Shown: in pieces, positions 1 through 9,362 of the stretch
How the letters are laid out: each line of letters opens with the position of its first letter
Numbering within the stretch: the stretch's first letter is position 1
Source: CAVRUD01 sp963849635
GTDB lineage: Bacteria > Chloroflexota > Chloroflexia > Thermomicrobiales > UBA6265
Assembly (NCBI GenBank): GCA_963849635.1
Contig: CAWKIA010000038.1
Span: 62,001-126,000, forward strand
Length of the DNA stretch: 64,000 nucleotides
Direction: 5' to 3'
Translations under genes and position numbers: made by a program
The notes under the pieces: generated by a model
Database searches by the model: none
Seen by the model: the letters and a program-made list of their open reading frames with translations, nothing else
What the model was told of the DNA's origin: nothing

Positions 1-104
1 CGGTCGGGCGTTTGCAGGGCGATCCGTTCGGAGGTCGAATCGGATTCCCGCCGCTCGTGGAGCATGAGGTACAGGGACGCATCATCCAGCGTCAGGTCCG
101 CCAT
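1..104 (-). CDS. Start of an unrecognised protein, cut by the left window edge
   Basis: The minus strand has an ATG at 104 preceded by GGGAGA at a normal distance, and it stays open to the window edge for 34 codons. The visible N-terminus begins MADLTLDDASLYLMLHERRE and is acidic and soluble, with no signal peptide. I do not recognise the family. It is transcribed away from the LuxR-type regulator that begins at 574, and nothing convincing lies between the two. Confidence 0.5.
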   Translation of the reverse strand, partial: MADLTLDDASLYLMLHERRESDSTSERIALQTPD

Positions 105-573
105 CGCCGGTATCTCCCGTGGCGACGGGTTGGGCGCGCCTTCATCCAGCGCAGTGCCGTGACGGCCTCTTTCGTCCCAGATACCCATCGGTTTGCCTCC
201 AACCGGTGATGGCGACGGCGGCCAGCGTGACCGCTCCATTGCGGTCCATCATCGGGACTGACCGCCCGCCAGGCATGGGCCAAAGGGTGTAATGGCTCAG
301 GGGGGGCAGGGGGGAAACGGAGTCCTGACGGGCCCCATGTTGTCCAATTTGGGCGCTGGCAGTGAATCACCCCGGATTCCGGCAGGAGGCCAGTCGCCGT
401 GCCGGAAAAGCAACGGGGCCGGGATGTGCGTCCCGGCCCCGACGAGCTTCGCAACCCGTACGGATGAGAAGGAGTTCGAAAACGAAGCAGTGACCGGCAT
501 GCACATGTTGACGCGTTGCGGCGGTGTCACCCAGAATCGCCATGTCGTCCCGAATTCGGCCGAGGCGCAGGCG

Positions 574-2968
574 ATGTCGACCGATCCCACTGCTATCCAG
601 CGCCGCGTAGCGCCGATCCCGCTGCGACAGCCCACGGGCCGAGCAGTGCTCGGACGCCTGCCTGTACCCGTCTCGACGCTGGTTGGGCGTGAGCGCGATG
701 TCGCGGCGGTCGCCGCGCTCCTGCGCGATCCGGCTGTCCGGTTGGTGACCCTGACCGGGCCGGGTGGTGTCGGCAAGACGCGCCTCGCGCTCCAGGTGGC
801 CGCCGAGGTGGAGGACGAGTTCGCCGACGGCGTCGCCTTTATTGACCTGGCCTCCATCCGCGATCCTACCCTCGTGGCCCCGGCCATCTCCCATGAATTG
901 GGCCTTCGCCCGAGCGGTGACCAGGCCGCCGAAGCAGCTGTTGAGGCCTTCCTGCATACAAGGGAAGCGCTGCTGGTGCTCGACAACTTCGAGCAGGTCG
1001 TGGAGGCGGCCCCACGGGTGACCGAGTTGCTGCGAGCCTGTCCACGGCTGAAAACGCTGGTGACCAGCCGCACGCTCCTCCACGTCTCGGGCGAACGGGC
1101 GGTGCCGGTGCCGCCGCTCTCGCTGAGACGTGAGACGCGAGACGTGAGACGTGAGAATGAGGACCTTACTCATGACTCACGTCTCACGTCTCACGCCTCG
1201 GATGCGGTGCGTCTCTTCGTTGAGCGCACCCGCGGTGTGCGGCCAGGGTTCGTGCTCACCGAGGCGAATGCCGCCGATGTCGCCGAGATCTGCCGCCGCC
1301 TCGATGGCCTGCCACTGGCCATCGAGCTGGCCGCTGCCCGGGGGCAACTCTTCTCCCCCACCGCGCTCCTGGCCCGGCTCGAGCACCGGCTGCCGGAGCT
1401 CAACCATGGTCCACGCGACCTCCCCGCCCGGCACCAGACGATGCGCGACGCGATCGCCTGGAGCTACGACCTGCTCACTCCGACGGAACAGGACGGTCTT
1501 CCGGTGCCTAGGCGCCTTCGTCGGTGGCTGCACCCTTGAGGCAGCCGAAGCAGTCTGCGGGTCCGCGACCGTGCCCGATATCATCAGCGCGATCGAGTCG
1601 CTGGTGGAACAGAGTCTGGTTCGGGTGGTCGACACCGATGGCGCCCCGCGCCTGGTGATGCTGGAGACGGTGCGCGAGTTCGCCGTCGAGCGGCTGGCCG
1701 AGTGGGGCGAGCAGGACGTGCGACGCCGGCACGCCACGTACGTTCTGGGACTGGCGACGCGGGCGGAGCGGACGTACTCGAGCGACGAGCCCGGCGATTG
1801 GCAGGCCACGATCGACGCGGAGCGGGGAAACCTCCGGGCCGTCCTGACCTGGGCGCACGCGCACGGAGAAACCGATACCGCCCTGGCCGTGGCGAGTGCC
1901 ATGTTTGATCCGTTGTGGGTGAATGGGCCGCAGGCGCTCGAACAAGGGCAATGGATTCGCCGTGGTCTGGCGATGCCAGGCGGCTCTCCGGCGACCAGGG
2001 TCACTGCGCTGCTCAATGGGGCCTGGACAGACCAGGTCCGCCAGGACTTTGCCGCCGGGCGCGAATTGGCCGAAGAGGCACTCGTCGTCGCCGAGCGCGA
2101 CGGGAACGTCTTCGGTATCGCGTGCGCGTCGACCAGCCTTGGCACGCTCGCGTTCTGGACGGGCGATTTCGCCGACGCACAGCGATGGTTGCAGGCTGCG
2201 CTGGCCGGGTTCCGGCGTCTGGGCGCACGGGGCAGGATAGGCTGGACGCTCAACCACCTCGCCTGGTTGGACGGCCGCGACGCGGTCGATGAGGGAGGCG
2301 ACCCGGCCGCCCTCGCCCTCGCCCACTTCGAGGAAGCGTTGGTGCACTTCCGCGCGATCGACGACCGGCGCGGCGCTGCCCGCACGCAGCACGGCATCGC
2401 CTTTTTCACGTCCAAGCAAGGCGACTTCACGCGGGCGCTGGCGTGCAGCCGCGACGTGCTTGCCTTCGACTGGTCCCAACGGTGGCCGGTCTACCACCAC
2501 CTCGAAAACATCGCCGACATCGCCGGGCGTACCGGCCGGCCGGAGGTAGCGGCACGACTCTACGCGGCAGCCGTTGGCCAACGCGACCGCCTGGGACGGC
2601 CGATCGAAACCGTCTTCCGCGCCGAGCACGAGCGCGACGTCGCGATCTCGCGCACGGCGCTGGGTGAGGCGGCATTCGCGGCGGCGTTCGCGGCGGGGCG
2701 GTCGCTGACGCTGGAGCAGGCGGTCGAGGAGGCACTCGGCTTCACGATCGCCAAGCCCGTCTCGTCCACCCTCAAGCTCCCGCCGCGTGCGTCCGAGATC
2801 CTGCCCCTGTTGGCCTCCGGCATGAGCAACGCGGAGATCGCCGCGGCGCTGTTCCTCAGCGAGCGGACCGTCGAGAGCCACGTGGCCAGCCTCTTCAAAA
2901 TCCTCGGCGTCCACTCGCGGGCGGCGGCTATCGAGGCCGCGACTGCCGCAGGGTTGCTGGGCGAATAG
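574..2968 (+). pseudogene. LuxR-type regulator with AfsR-like ATPase and TPR domains, one frameshift
   Basis: This is a large ATP-dependent transcription regulator of about 798 codons. It has an NB-ARC-like ATPase with Walker A GPGGVGKTRLALQVA and Walker B-like LLVLDNFEQV, then a helical TPR-like middle, then a C-terminal LuxR HTH (ASEILPLLASGMSNAEIAAAL ending near SERTVESHVASLFK). The start at 574 is chosen because it gives the same 40-residue lead before the VGRE motif as the intact paralog at 24003, and because GAGG lies upstream. The frame changes near 1490: the LTPTEQ part and the VFRCLGAFVGG part are in different frames, which fits one extra base. A 66-base hairpin insert sits in frame at 1131-1197. 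The gene lies directly upstream of a TGGGTAC-type promoter and the SDRP gene cluster, which it may regulate. Confidence 0.85.
1124..1199. repeat. Heptamer tandem repeat forming a hairpin inside a coding frame
   Basis: The left arm repeats the heptamer GACGTGA about four times with one variant, and the right arm at 1174-1199 carries the complement. GACGTGAGACGTGAG at 1141-1155 pairs exactly with 1176-1190, and ATGAG/CTCAT extends the stem inward. It is translated as an Arg/Ser/Thr/Glu-rich linker in the regulator, at a point where the paralog at 24003 has a different, unrelated linker. Confidence 0.8.
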
Positions 2969-3079
2969 ATCGCCTCTTTCGGCTCGATCCTCATGCGTGC
3001 GGGCCACTCCGAAGCACGCATCAATTCCGCGTTACCGATACCACCCCCCCAAAATGGCTACGTACCGGCGCACGATCGG

Positions 3080-3149
3080 ATTCAGTAGTCCGGTACGCGG
3101 AACTGGGTACCCGACGGTCTGGACCACCCTCCTCTCCGGTCTCTACACT
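3080..3149 (+). promoter_or_regulatory. Promoter with TGGGTAC operator upstream of the SDRP cluster
   Basis: ATTCAGTAGT lies at 3080-3089 and TGGGTAC at 3104-3110. Nine bases later comes a -35-like TGGACC (3120-3125), then after 18 bases a -10-like TACACT (3144-3149). The 9-bp distance is the same as in the promoters at 5.1, 8.2 and 10.3 kb. It follows the end of the LuxR-ATPase gene and precedes the ATG at 3203 by 53 bp. Confidence 0.6.
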
Positions 3150-3202
3150 GAATTCGAGGCCCGCCGCTGACCGGTGCGACGGGGCACCGAGGAGGACGCC
3201 CC

Positions 3203-3454
3203 ATGGGCCTGACCCGCTTCGACCGCCACAGCCGGCTCCTCGCGACCAGACGCGCCCGCCGTCAGGCGCTTACCGCGGATGGTGCCGAAGTCGCCGCAAC
3301 GAGCCTGCTGGCCTCCAGATTTGGACCGGCATTCGCCCAGGACGCCACGCCCGAGGCCACGCCAGCGGGGCTGCCAGCCGACCCCCACCCGAGCGCGGAC
3401 GACGCCCGGACGCGCCACCTTCAGGAGAAGTCGCATGGATCCTCACCGCGTTGA
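3203..3454 (+). CDS. Short Tat-signal protein, truncated SDRP-family member
   Basis: This encodes 83 residues. The N-terminus has the layout seen in the neighbouring exported proteins: MGLTRFDR, then TRRARRQALT, a weakly hydrophobic stretch and an FAQDATPEATP region like the signal-cleavage region of the others. The SDRP core and Cys-rich tail are missing. AGGAGG precedes the ATG. It overlaps the start of the next gene by 20 bases. It is most likely a remnant left by unequal recombination among the tandem copies, though a short exported peptide cannot be excluded. Confidence 0.5.
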   Translation: MGLTRFDRHSRLLATRRARRQALTADGAEVAATSLLASRFGPAFAQDATPEATPAGLPADPHPSADDARTRHLQEKSHGSSPR

Positions 3455-4265
3455 CCGGATCAGCAAGCTCTTCGCGCAGCGCCGGTTCGCCCGCCGCGAA
3501 GCCATTCGCGGGAACGTGGCGGGCGCAATGGCCCAGGAGGCGACCCCTGGCGCCACCCCGCCCGCCGGTGCCGGCGGGGAGAAGGCCGGCTTCCTCTTCG
3601 TCCAGTCCTTCGAGTCCGGCAGCATCGCGCCGAAGGCGGGCGCGGAAGGAACGTTCACGCTCACGCTGGAGCACGGTCTCGGTCAGACGATCTACTTCTC
3701 GGACCGGCCCGAGCGGATCGTGGGCGCGACGCCCACCGCCCAGGTCCAGCAAGCCCTCGGCTTCACGCCTGACAACCCGCCGAACGCCGCCATCCTTGTC
3801 GAGAACGGCACCGGCAGCACCAACATCGCCGTGGTCCAGTTGACCAGCGCGACGTACGACGAGGCGAGCCGGACGGCAACCTACGATGCCACACCACTCG
3901 CCGACTTCTCGCGGACAGAAGCGATGGGCTTCCATGACGAGCCGGCCGATCTCTCGAGCGTCCCTACCAGTTTCGGCGCCGCCCACCTCCTGATCGACGA
4001 TTGTCCGGACGCATTCATCGACTGCTACAGCAAACCCGACTACGAGCAAGCCGACTACCTCGGCCGCATCCGGGCCTCCCCGACCCCGATGTGCTACCAG
4101 GGCGCAGTGTGCCAACCCTGCGAGCCCTTCGGGCACAACCCGCCGTACTACTGCGCGACCCACGACGTCTGGGTGAACGCGTGCGACAAAACGTACCCCA
4201 AAAAGTGCAAACTCGGGAAGTGTGGGGTCGGTTGGGGGGCGATAGTTATGCCCGTCGGATGCTAG
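3435..4265 (+). CDS. SDRP-family Tat-exported Cys-tail protein, copy 1
   Basis: This is a 276-residue protein started at the ATG after AGGAG. Residues 1-35 are an unusually short export signal with FARREAIRGNVAG and no clear hydrophobic core, so export of this copy is less certain than for its paralogs. The core at about 50-185 carries FTLTLEHGLGQTIYFSDRPER and DNPPNAAILVE, both slightly diverged from the other copies. The tail from LIDDC onward has ten cysteines. The core belongs to a broad uncharacterised bacterial family with an FSDRP.R..G motif and a following DPPNA motif; no activity is known to me. Confidence 0.85.
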   Translation: MDPHRVDRISKLFAQRRFARREAIRGNVAGAMAQEATPGATPPAGAGGEKAGFLFVQSFESGSIAPKAGAEGTFTLTLEHGLGQTIYFSDRPERIVGATPTAQVQQALGFTPDNPPNAAILVENGTGSTNIAVVQLTSATYDEASRTATYDATPLADFSRTEAMGFHDEPADLSSVPTSFGAAHLLIDDCPDAFIDCYSKPDYEQADYLGRIRASPTPMCYQGAVCQPCEPFGHNPPYYCATHDVWVNACDKTYPKKCKLGKCGVGWGAIVMPVGC

Positions 4266-4293
4266 GGGTTCATGGGCCACCGGCCGGGTCGAC

Positions 4294-4500
4294 ATGCGGT
4301 TCACGGTCAGCGCCCACTCCGGCCCGCACGCCGCCGCCAGCTACGCCGCCTCCCACCTCTTCATCGACGACTGCCCCGATCGAAGCGTCGTCTGTATCGA
4401 CAGTACCTCGACGCAGGTAGGCGACCTGGGCTAGCAGGGCTTCCGCTGGAACGGGCCCCGCTGCAACCAGACCTTCCCGGCCTGCAACGATACGTGTCGA
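4294..4500 (+). pseudogene. C-terminal relic of an SDRP-family gene
   Basis: One frame reads SHLFIDDCPD, then VVCIDSTSTQVGDLG, a stop at about 4432, and then NGPRCNQTFPACNDTC. These match the tail of the neighbouring exported proteins (AAHLFIDDCPD and CNATFPVCNGHC). The Tat signal and core are absent. It lies 29 bp after copy 1, so it appears to be the decayed end of a further tandem copy. Confidence 0.7.
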
Positions 4501-4734
4501 GCCGTGCTCGGCTCTGAAGCGGGACGGTCTACCCGGCACGGAGCGCCTCGTCGTCAACACTGCGCTGCCCAACGCCCGCCGTCCGTGGTCGCCACGATCG
4601 GGCACCCGGGCGACGACACTCCCCCCACCTACATAGTTCGGACGGGATGGTGGAGCCGCATTTCGGGGGCCGATATCCAACCAGCGGGGAAGGCCCTACA
4701 CTCGTCGCACCGGGGACCCCGACATAGGCGCATG

Positions 4735-5075
4735 GGTATGCGGCGGCGTTCGTGGCGGGGCGGTCGCTGACGCTGGATCAGGCGGTCGCCGAGGCGCTGG
4801 CCCTTACGGTCGCCCCTCCTGCCGAGCCAGTCCCTATTCTCCCGCCCAGGACTGCCGAGATTTTGCCCCTCCTGGCTGCCGGCATGAGCAACAGCGAGAT
4901 CGCCGAGGCGCTGTATCTGAGCGAGCGGACCGTCGAGCGCCACGTCGCCCAACTCTTCACTCTCCTGGGTGTGCATTCCCGGTCCGCGGCGGTTGAGGCG
5001 GCCCGTGCCGCCGGGTTGCTCCCGGCGACCAGCGAAAGTGGCGCCGCCAACACTGTTCCTGACACCGGAGCCTGA
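4735..5075 (+). pseudogene. C-terminal fragment of a LuxR-ATPase regulator
   Basis: The last roughly 110 codons of a LuxR-type regulator remain. AAFVAGRSLTLDQAVAEAL is nearly the same as the matching stretch of the regulator ending at 2968, and it is followed by an HTH with ILPLLAAGMSNSEIAEALYL and SERTVERHVAQLF. No ATPase or TPR part exists upstream, so the 5' end was deleted. An internal ATG at 4752 could give a free 107-residue HTH protein, but I see no good ribosome site for it. A TGGGTAC-type promoter begins 39 bp after its stop, which repeats the regulator-operator order seen at 2968-3149. Confidence 0.8.
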
Positions 5076-5113
5076 CGCATCAGCGCGCTTGTTGTCGTCT
5101 GCGTAGCGGGGGA

Positions 5114-5202
5114 TGGGTACGTCCGCCCGCGCAATTGGGTACGGAGCCCCGCAAAACTGGGTACGCCGTCGGCTAGACTGTCTCCTCCCCAATCCCTAAG
5201 CT
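5114..5202 (+). promoter_or_regulatory. Promoter with three TGGGTAC sites at 22-bp steps
   Basis: TGGGTAC occurs at 5114-5120, 5136-5142 and 5158-5164, exactly 22 bp apart. Nine bases later comes TAGACT (5174-5179), a 17-bp spacer and TAAGCT (5197-5202). The whole block is repeated with the same spacing at 8234-8322. A heptamer repeated every two helical turns just upstream of -35 is the pattern bound by AfsR/SARP-type activators. That such a protein binds here is inference. Confidence 0.75.
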
Positions 5203-5352
5203 GAATCTCGTTCTCAAAACCTTGATACGCGAGTAAGCAGTCGCCGCCTGAGGTCGGGCGGTTGGTAGGTGTTTCGTGCTGCCGAGAAACGGACTCCGGA
5301 AGATGCTGTTCAGCAATCGCCCGCACGCGCGCCAGCAATGGGAGATGACGCA

Positions 5353-5645
5353 ATGGACGCTAATCGAATCGACCGCTTACCCGTCTATTCGCTGCCCGCC
5401 GACTCTCCCGCCGCTCTGCCCTCTCGGGCGCGGTTGCCCTGGTGGCGGCCGCCGGCTCGGGGCGCGACGCCGGCGCTCAGGTTTCGCAGGTGCAGTGCGG
5501 CAACAAGATGTGCGCGCACGACCCGGGTATCTGCAACGAAGGCTGCGTCTGCTGCCCCTATTCCAACGGCAACTCCCACTGCCGTCCGCCGGGGACATGC
5601 AGCCCCGGCTCCGCCCTTCTATGCACGGCAGGGTGTCTGGTGTAG
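5353..5645 (+). pseudogene. Small Tat-exported Cys-rich protein, one frameshift
   Basis: The start MDANRIDR at 5353 matches the N-terminus of the exported family. The reading continues in another frame as LTRLFAARRLSRRSALSG with an Ala-rich hydrophobic stretch and AQVSQVQCGNKMC, and ends with CNEGCVCCPYSNGNSHC and more cysteines. The change is near 5375 and fits one missing base. The complete product would be about 97 residues. The Cys-rich part is close to the minus-strand protein at 35783-36312, which has CTYSNGNRRCMPP. It is driven by the triple-TGGGTAC promoter upstream. Confidence 0.7.
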
Positions 5646-5817
5646 GCGGCTCCCCAGACCGCAGGCGTTACTGGGTACCGCAAAGGCAAGGGTAAGTACG
5701 CCGTAGGAGGTGACGATCGACGACTGGTTTTCCCGCCGGGGCCATGCCCCCGGACGCCGTTCACCATCGACCGCTTATTCACCGCACAAGGCGGCTCATA
5801 CCAGTCAGGAGAAAGAA

Positions 5818-6282
5818 ATGAACCGGATCGACGCACGCAACACGACTCAGTCGACGCGACGAGAGGCGATCACCATCGGCGGTGGGGCCGCCCTCACGGC
5901 CCTCGTCGCCGCCGCGGCGATGGGCGGCCGGCGGGTAGCTGCCCAGGAGGCCACCCCCGCCGCGGGGTGTGGGTTCATGGGCAAGTACGTCGGGGTGCGG
6001 CTGCGCACCTTCCTGCCGGAGCAGGACATCGACGAGGCGACGGCCATCATCGCCGCCGACTTCGTGCCGCTGATGGAAGGGGTCCCGGGCTTCGTGACCT
6101 ACTTCGGCAGCGCCGACCCGGAGACGCGCAACGCCGTCTACATCGGCGTTTTCGCCGACAAGGCCGGGGCCGACGAGTCCAACCGCCGGGCCGCCGAGTG
6201 GCTTGCCGATAACGGCTACCAATGGTTCGACGGCGATCCGGCCATCTACGAAGGCACGATCGGCGTCGCGTCCGACGAATAG
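5818..6282 (+). CDS. Tat-exported ABM-like (dimeric alpha/beta barrel) protein
   Basis: This is a 154-residue protein with AGGAGAAAG upstream of the ATG. It starts with a Tat signal (STRREAITIGGG, then an Ala-rich segment and VAAQEATP). One domain of about 95 residues follows, with KYVGVRLRTF, a PGFVTYFG strand and VYIGVFADKAGADES, the layout of antibiotic-biosynthesis-monooxygenase-like folds. It lacks recognisable catalytic residues. The minus-strand protein at 33744-34547 has two copies of the same domain. It is 54 bp upstream of the next SDRP gene. Confidence 0.75.
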   Translation: MNRIDARNTTQSTRREAITIGGGAALTALVAAAAMGGRRVAAQEATPAAGCGFMGKYVGVRLRTFLPEQDIDEATAIIAADFVPLMEGVPGFVTYFGSADPETRNAVYIGVFADKAGADESNRRAAEWLADNGYQWFDGDPAIYEGTIGVASDE

Positions 6283-6336
6283 ACACTCGCTCCGAACCAG
6301 CGCCCGATTTGGCGGTCATCCGTAGGGGAGATGAGC

Positions 6337-7161
6337 ATGGACACTACCCGAATCGACTCCGTCGCCAAGTTCTTCGCCGGCCGCCGGTCACGGCGGCGGA
6401 TGCTAGCCGAGGCTGGCGGCCTCGCCGCCACCACCATGGCCGTCGCGGGGCTGGCCAAGACGTCTTCCGCCCAGGAGTCCACCCCACCTTCGACGGCGTC
6501 CGACGAAGAGGCGCCGGTGTTCCTTTTCCTGCAGGCGTTCCAGGCGGGCAGCGTCGTGCCCAAGGAGGGCGCCGAGGATCGCTACGTCCTGACCCTGGAG
6601 CAAGGGCTGGGGCAGACGGTCTACTTCTCCGACAGGCCGGACCGGATCGTCGGCGCCGCCCCGACGCCCAAATTCCTGGAAGGGCTGGGGTTCCCGGACG
6701 ACAACCCTCCCAACGCCGCCCTGGTCGTCGAGACCGGTGAGGGGCAGACCGAGGTCGTGGTGTTGCAGCTCTACGCCCCGGAGTACGACCTGCCGACGCG
6801 GACTGCTACCTACGAGGTAGCAGTGCTGGCGGAGTGGGAGCGGCAGGGGGGAACCGACGCAGGGACGTTTACGGAGACGGCGGCTGACCTATCGGCCTTC
6901 GACTCTGGTTTCGGCGCCGCCCACCTCTTCATCGACGATTGCCCGGACTTCGACGCCATCTGCTACACCTCGTGTTCTCCCAATGGGGACATCATGCCGA
7001 CCGCCGGTTCACTGGGTCCAAAGGGCATGTGCTGGTCGTGGGATGACTGGCAGTGCCACCCGTGCTCCTTCTGGAACCACACCACAGCCGCGGCGGAGTG
7101 CAATGCCACTTTCCCGGTGTGCAACGGCCACTGCTACACCAGTCCGATTGGGTTTTGCTAG
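6337..7161 (+). CDS. SDRP-family Tat-exported Cys-tail protein, copy 2
   Basis: This is a 274-residue protein. The start at 6337 (MDTTRIDS) is preferred to 6331 because GGGGAG at 6325-6330 gives 6-bp spacing. The signal has GRRSRRRMLAEAGG and ends near SSAQE. The core runs from VFLFLQAFQAGSVVPKEG through VYFSDRPDR and DDNPPNAALVVE to EVAVLAEWERQG. The tail from HLFIDDC has ten cysteines, including CWSWDDWQCHPC. The full frame is intact, and copies 3 and 5 are its closest relatives. Confidence 0.88.
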   Translation: MDTTRIDSVAKFFAGRRSRRRMLAEAGGLAATTMAVAGLAKTSSAQESTPPSTASDEEAPVFLFLQAFQAGSVVPKEGAEDRYVLTLEQGLGQTVYFSDRPDRIVGAAPTPKFLEGLGFPDDNPPNAALVVETGEGQTEVVVLQLYAPEYDLPTRTATYEVAVLAEWERQGGTDAGTFTETAADLSAFDSGFGAAHLFIDDCPDFDAICYTSCSPNGDIMPTAGSLGPKGMCWSWDDWQCHPCSFWNHTTAAAECNATFPVCNGHCYTSPIGFC

Positions 7162-7230
7162 CGCTGCAGGGCGGCGTTGATCCGCCAGGGAAATCCGGGC
7201 TGAATGTTCCGGAGGAACGGAGGGATCCAT

Positions 7231-8055
7231 ATGAACGCCTCCTTCGAGACGATCTCCAGATTGTTCGCCGACCGTCGTACGCGGCGGCAGGCCCTGGCCC
7301 AGGCCGGAGCCAGCCTCGCCGCCGCCGTCGGGGGAGCCAGGACTGGCTCGCCAGGCTGTGGCGCAGGATGCGGCTGCTACTCCGCCGACAACGTCCGCCG
7401 AAGACGAGGCGCCGGTGTTCCTTTTCCTTCAGTCGTTCCAGGCGGGAAGCATCGTGCCCAAGGAGGGCGACGAGGATCGCTACGTCCTGACCTTGGAGCA
7501 GGGCCTTGGGCAGACGGTGTACTTCTCGGATCGGCCGGACCGGATCGTCGGCGCCGCTCCGACGCCGCAGTTCCTCAAGGGTCTGGGGTTCCCGGACGAC
7601 AACCCGCCCAATGCGGCCCTGGTGGTCGAGGGGGAGGGGGGAGAGACCGGCATCGCCGTCCTTGAGCTCTTCGCCCCCTCGTACGACCTGCCGACCCGGA
7701 CGGCAACCTACGAGGTCGCGGTCCTCTCTGATTGGGAGCGCCAGGGGCAAGCGGGCGACTCCGGCGGCGCGGTCTTCTCGGAGACGACCGAGGACCTGGC
7801 CCAGCAATTCCCTCAATTCGGCGCCGCCCACCTCTTCATCGACGACTGCGCCGATGGGCTCGTCAGTTGCCGCACATCGACGGGAGAAATCCTCGGATAC
7901 GCCGTCACGGTGGGGTTCTGCTGGGACTGGGCCGGGCGTGCTGCAGGCCGTGTCAGGACCCTCCCACCTACTGCACCAACACCTGGGGCGAGGAACTCTG
8001 CAAAGGCCGGTGCACCTGGGTGAGCGGTGCGGGTGACTTCTACTGTCCGGCGTGA
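7231..8055 (+). pseudogene. SDRP-family copy 3, two frameshifts
   Basis: The start MNASFETISRLFADRRTRRQ follows GGAGG with a longish spacer. The frame changes near 7335-7343: the paralog at 9363 reads GGPGLARQAVAQDAA, while here one extra base breaks this and LARQAVAQDAA resumes in the next frame. A second change near 7930 separates VGFCWDWAG from ACCRPCQDPPTYC and the end DFYCPA at 8055. With both repaired, the protein has about 274 residues and the usual ten tail cysteines. The rest of the core is fully conserved, so the damage is recent or artefactual. Confidence 0.8.
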
Positions 8056-8233
8056 CACTCCCTTCCGCAATTCCGTCCATGCCGGCGGCGTCGTGCGAAA
8101 GGCGGGTCCATCACCGGTGGCGTCCAGATCACGCACGGCGTTGCGTACCGAACTCAACAACGTTGGGTACACCCCCGACGAGCAGTCCTAGTCCGTTATC
8201 CCTCCCGCGTGTTGTCGCCCGCGTCGCGAGGGA

Positions 8234-8322
8234 TGGGTACGTGTGCCCACGCAAATGGGTACGACGCCCCGCGAAACTGGGTACGTTGTCGGCTAGACGG
8301 ACCTGGATACCGCCCCTAAGCT
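8234..8322 (+). promoter_or_regulatory. Promoter with three TGGGTAC sites at 22-bp steps, second full copy
   Basis: TGGGTAC lies at 8234-8240, 8256-8262 and 8278-8284. TAGACG (8294-8299), a 17-bp spacer and TAAGCT (8317-8322) follow, and GTTCTCGGAAC comes just downstream. The gap from 8056 to 8233 also holds a decayed copy near 8145-8205, with one TGGGTAC and a GTACCGAACTC block shared with the 10.2-kb promoter. The leader to the ATG at 8421 is about 90 bases. Confidence 0.75.
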
Positions 8323-8420
8323 AAAAATTGTTCTCGGAACCCCACCAGATACGCGACTGACCGCTCCCCGTTCGTGCCAACCGCCGTCCGCACACCCGCG
8401 GGCGAAAGGAGACTTTGCCC

Positions 8421-9237
8421 ATGGAGGCTACCCGCTTCGACTCTGTCGCCCGCCTCTTCGCCGGCCGCCGGTCCCGGCGCCAGGTTCTGGCCCAGGCCGG
8501 CGACCGGCCTGGCCGCCGGTGCCCTGGCCGCCGCCGGCCTCACCGCGCCGTCCGGCCCAGGACGCCACCCCCACCGCCGCCGAGGACGGCGGCGAGAAAG
8601 ACGATGTACCTCTTCCTCCAGGCCTTCCAGTCGGGCAGCGTCGCCCCCAAGGAGGGCGCGGAGGGCCGCTACACCCTGACCCTGGAGCAGGGGCTCGGCC
8701 ACACGATCTACTTCTCCGACCGCCCCGAGCGCGTCGTCGGCGCCTCCCCCACTTCCCAGTTCCTCGAGGGCCTCGGCTTCCCCGCCGACAACCCGCCCAA
8801 CGCCGCCCTGGTGGTCGAGACCGACGGACGGGCAGACCGAGATCGCGGTGGTGGAGCTCTTCAGCCCGACCTACGACGAGGCGACGCGCACGGCCACCTA
8901 CGAGGTGGCGGTGCTGGAGGAGTGGGAGGAGTCGCTGGGGGTGGGCTTCCACCAGACGCCGGCCGACCTGGCGGCGTTCGGGGAGCGCTTCGGCGCCGCC
9001 CACCTCTTCATCGACGATTGCGCGGACGCCCCGATCGCCTGCCGGGTCGGCGAGGGCAGCACGTGGGTCGGCGAGTTCGCGCGCCAAGGCTACTGCTACA
9101 ACTTCCCGGTGTGCGTTCCGTGCGATCCCTACTACCACAGCGAGCCGTCCATCAATGCGACCTGGGAGTTCTGGCAAGGGCAGTGCAACAGCACCTTTTC
9201 CGCGTGCGGTGGTCAATGCCGGGCAACTCCGGGATAG
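8421..9237 (+). pseudogene. SDRP-family copy 4, four frame changes
   Basis: The start MEATRFDSVARLFAGRR has AAAGGA upstream. Frame changes in the same sense occur near 8500, 8555, 8600 and 8830; the first three add up to restore the original frame at MYLFLQAFQSGS. The pieces LAAGALAAAGLTAPS, AQDATPTAAEDGGEK and VELFSPTYDEATRTATYEV match copy 6 almost residue for residue. The tail has eight cysteines and ends CGGQCRATPG. The conserved protein sequence between the breaks argues for very recent loss or for base-calling insertions. Confidence 0.78.
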
Positions 9238-9362
9238 CTGGCCAGCTGGCTCGTGAGCCGCGAGGTATTCTCGGACTGAACCCCCGATTCGACCCGTCTC
9301 TGCTGATCGGCGGACGTCGCCGATCGCGGCGGTCCGACCGTTCAACAACGGAGAGTAGGAGC

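Noticed and set aside
5672..5699. TGGGTAC at 5672 followed by TAAGTAC at 5693 as a further promoter for the ABM-like gene
   Set aside because: The step is 21, not 22, and no -35/-10 pair follows at the expected distances.
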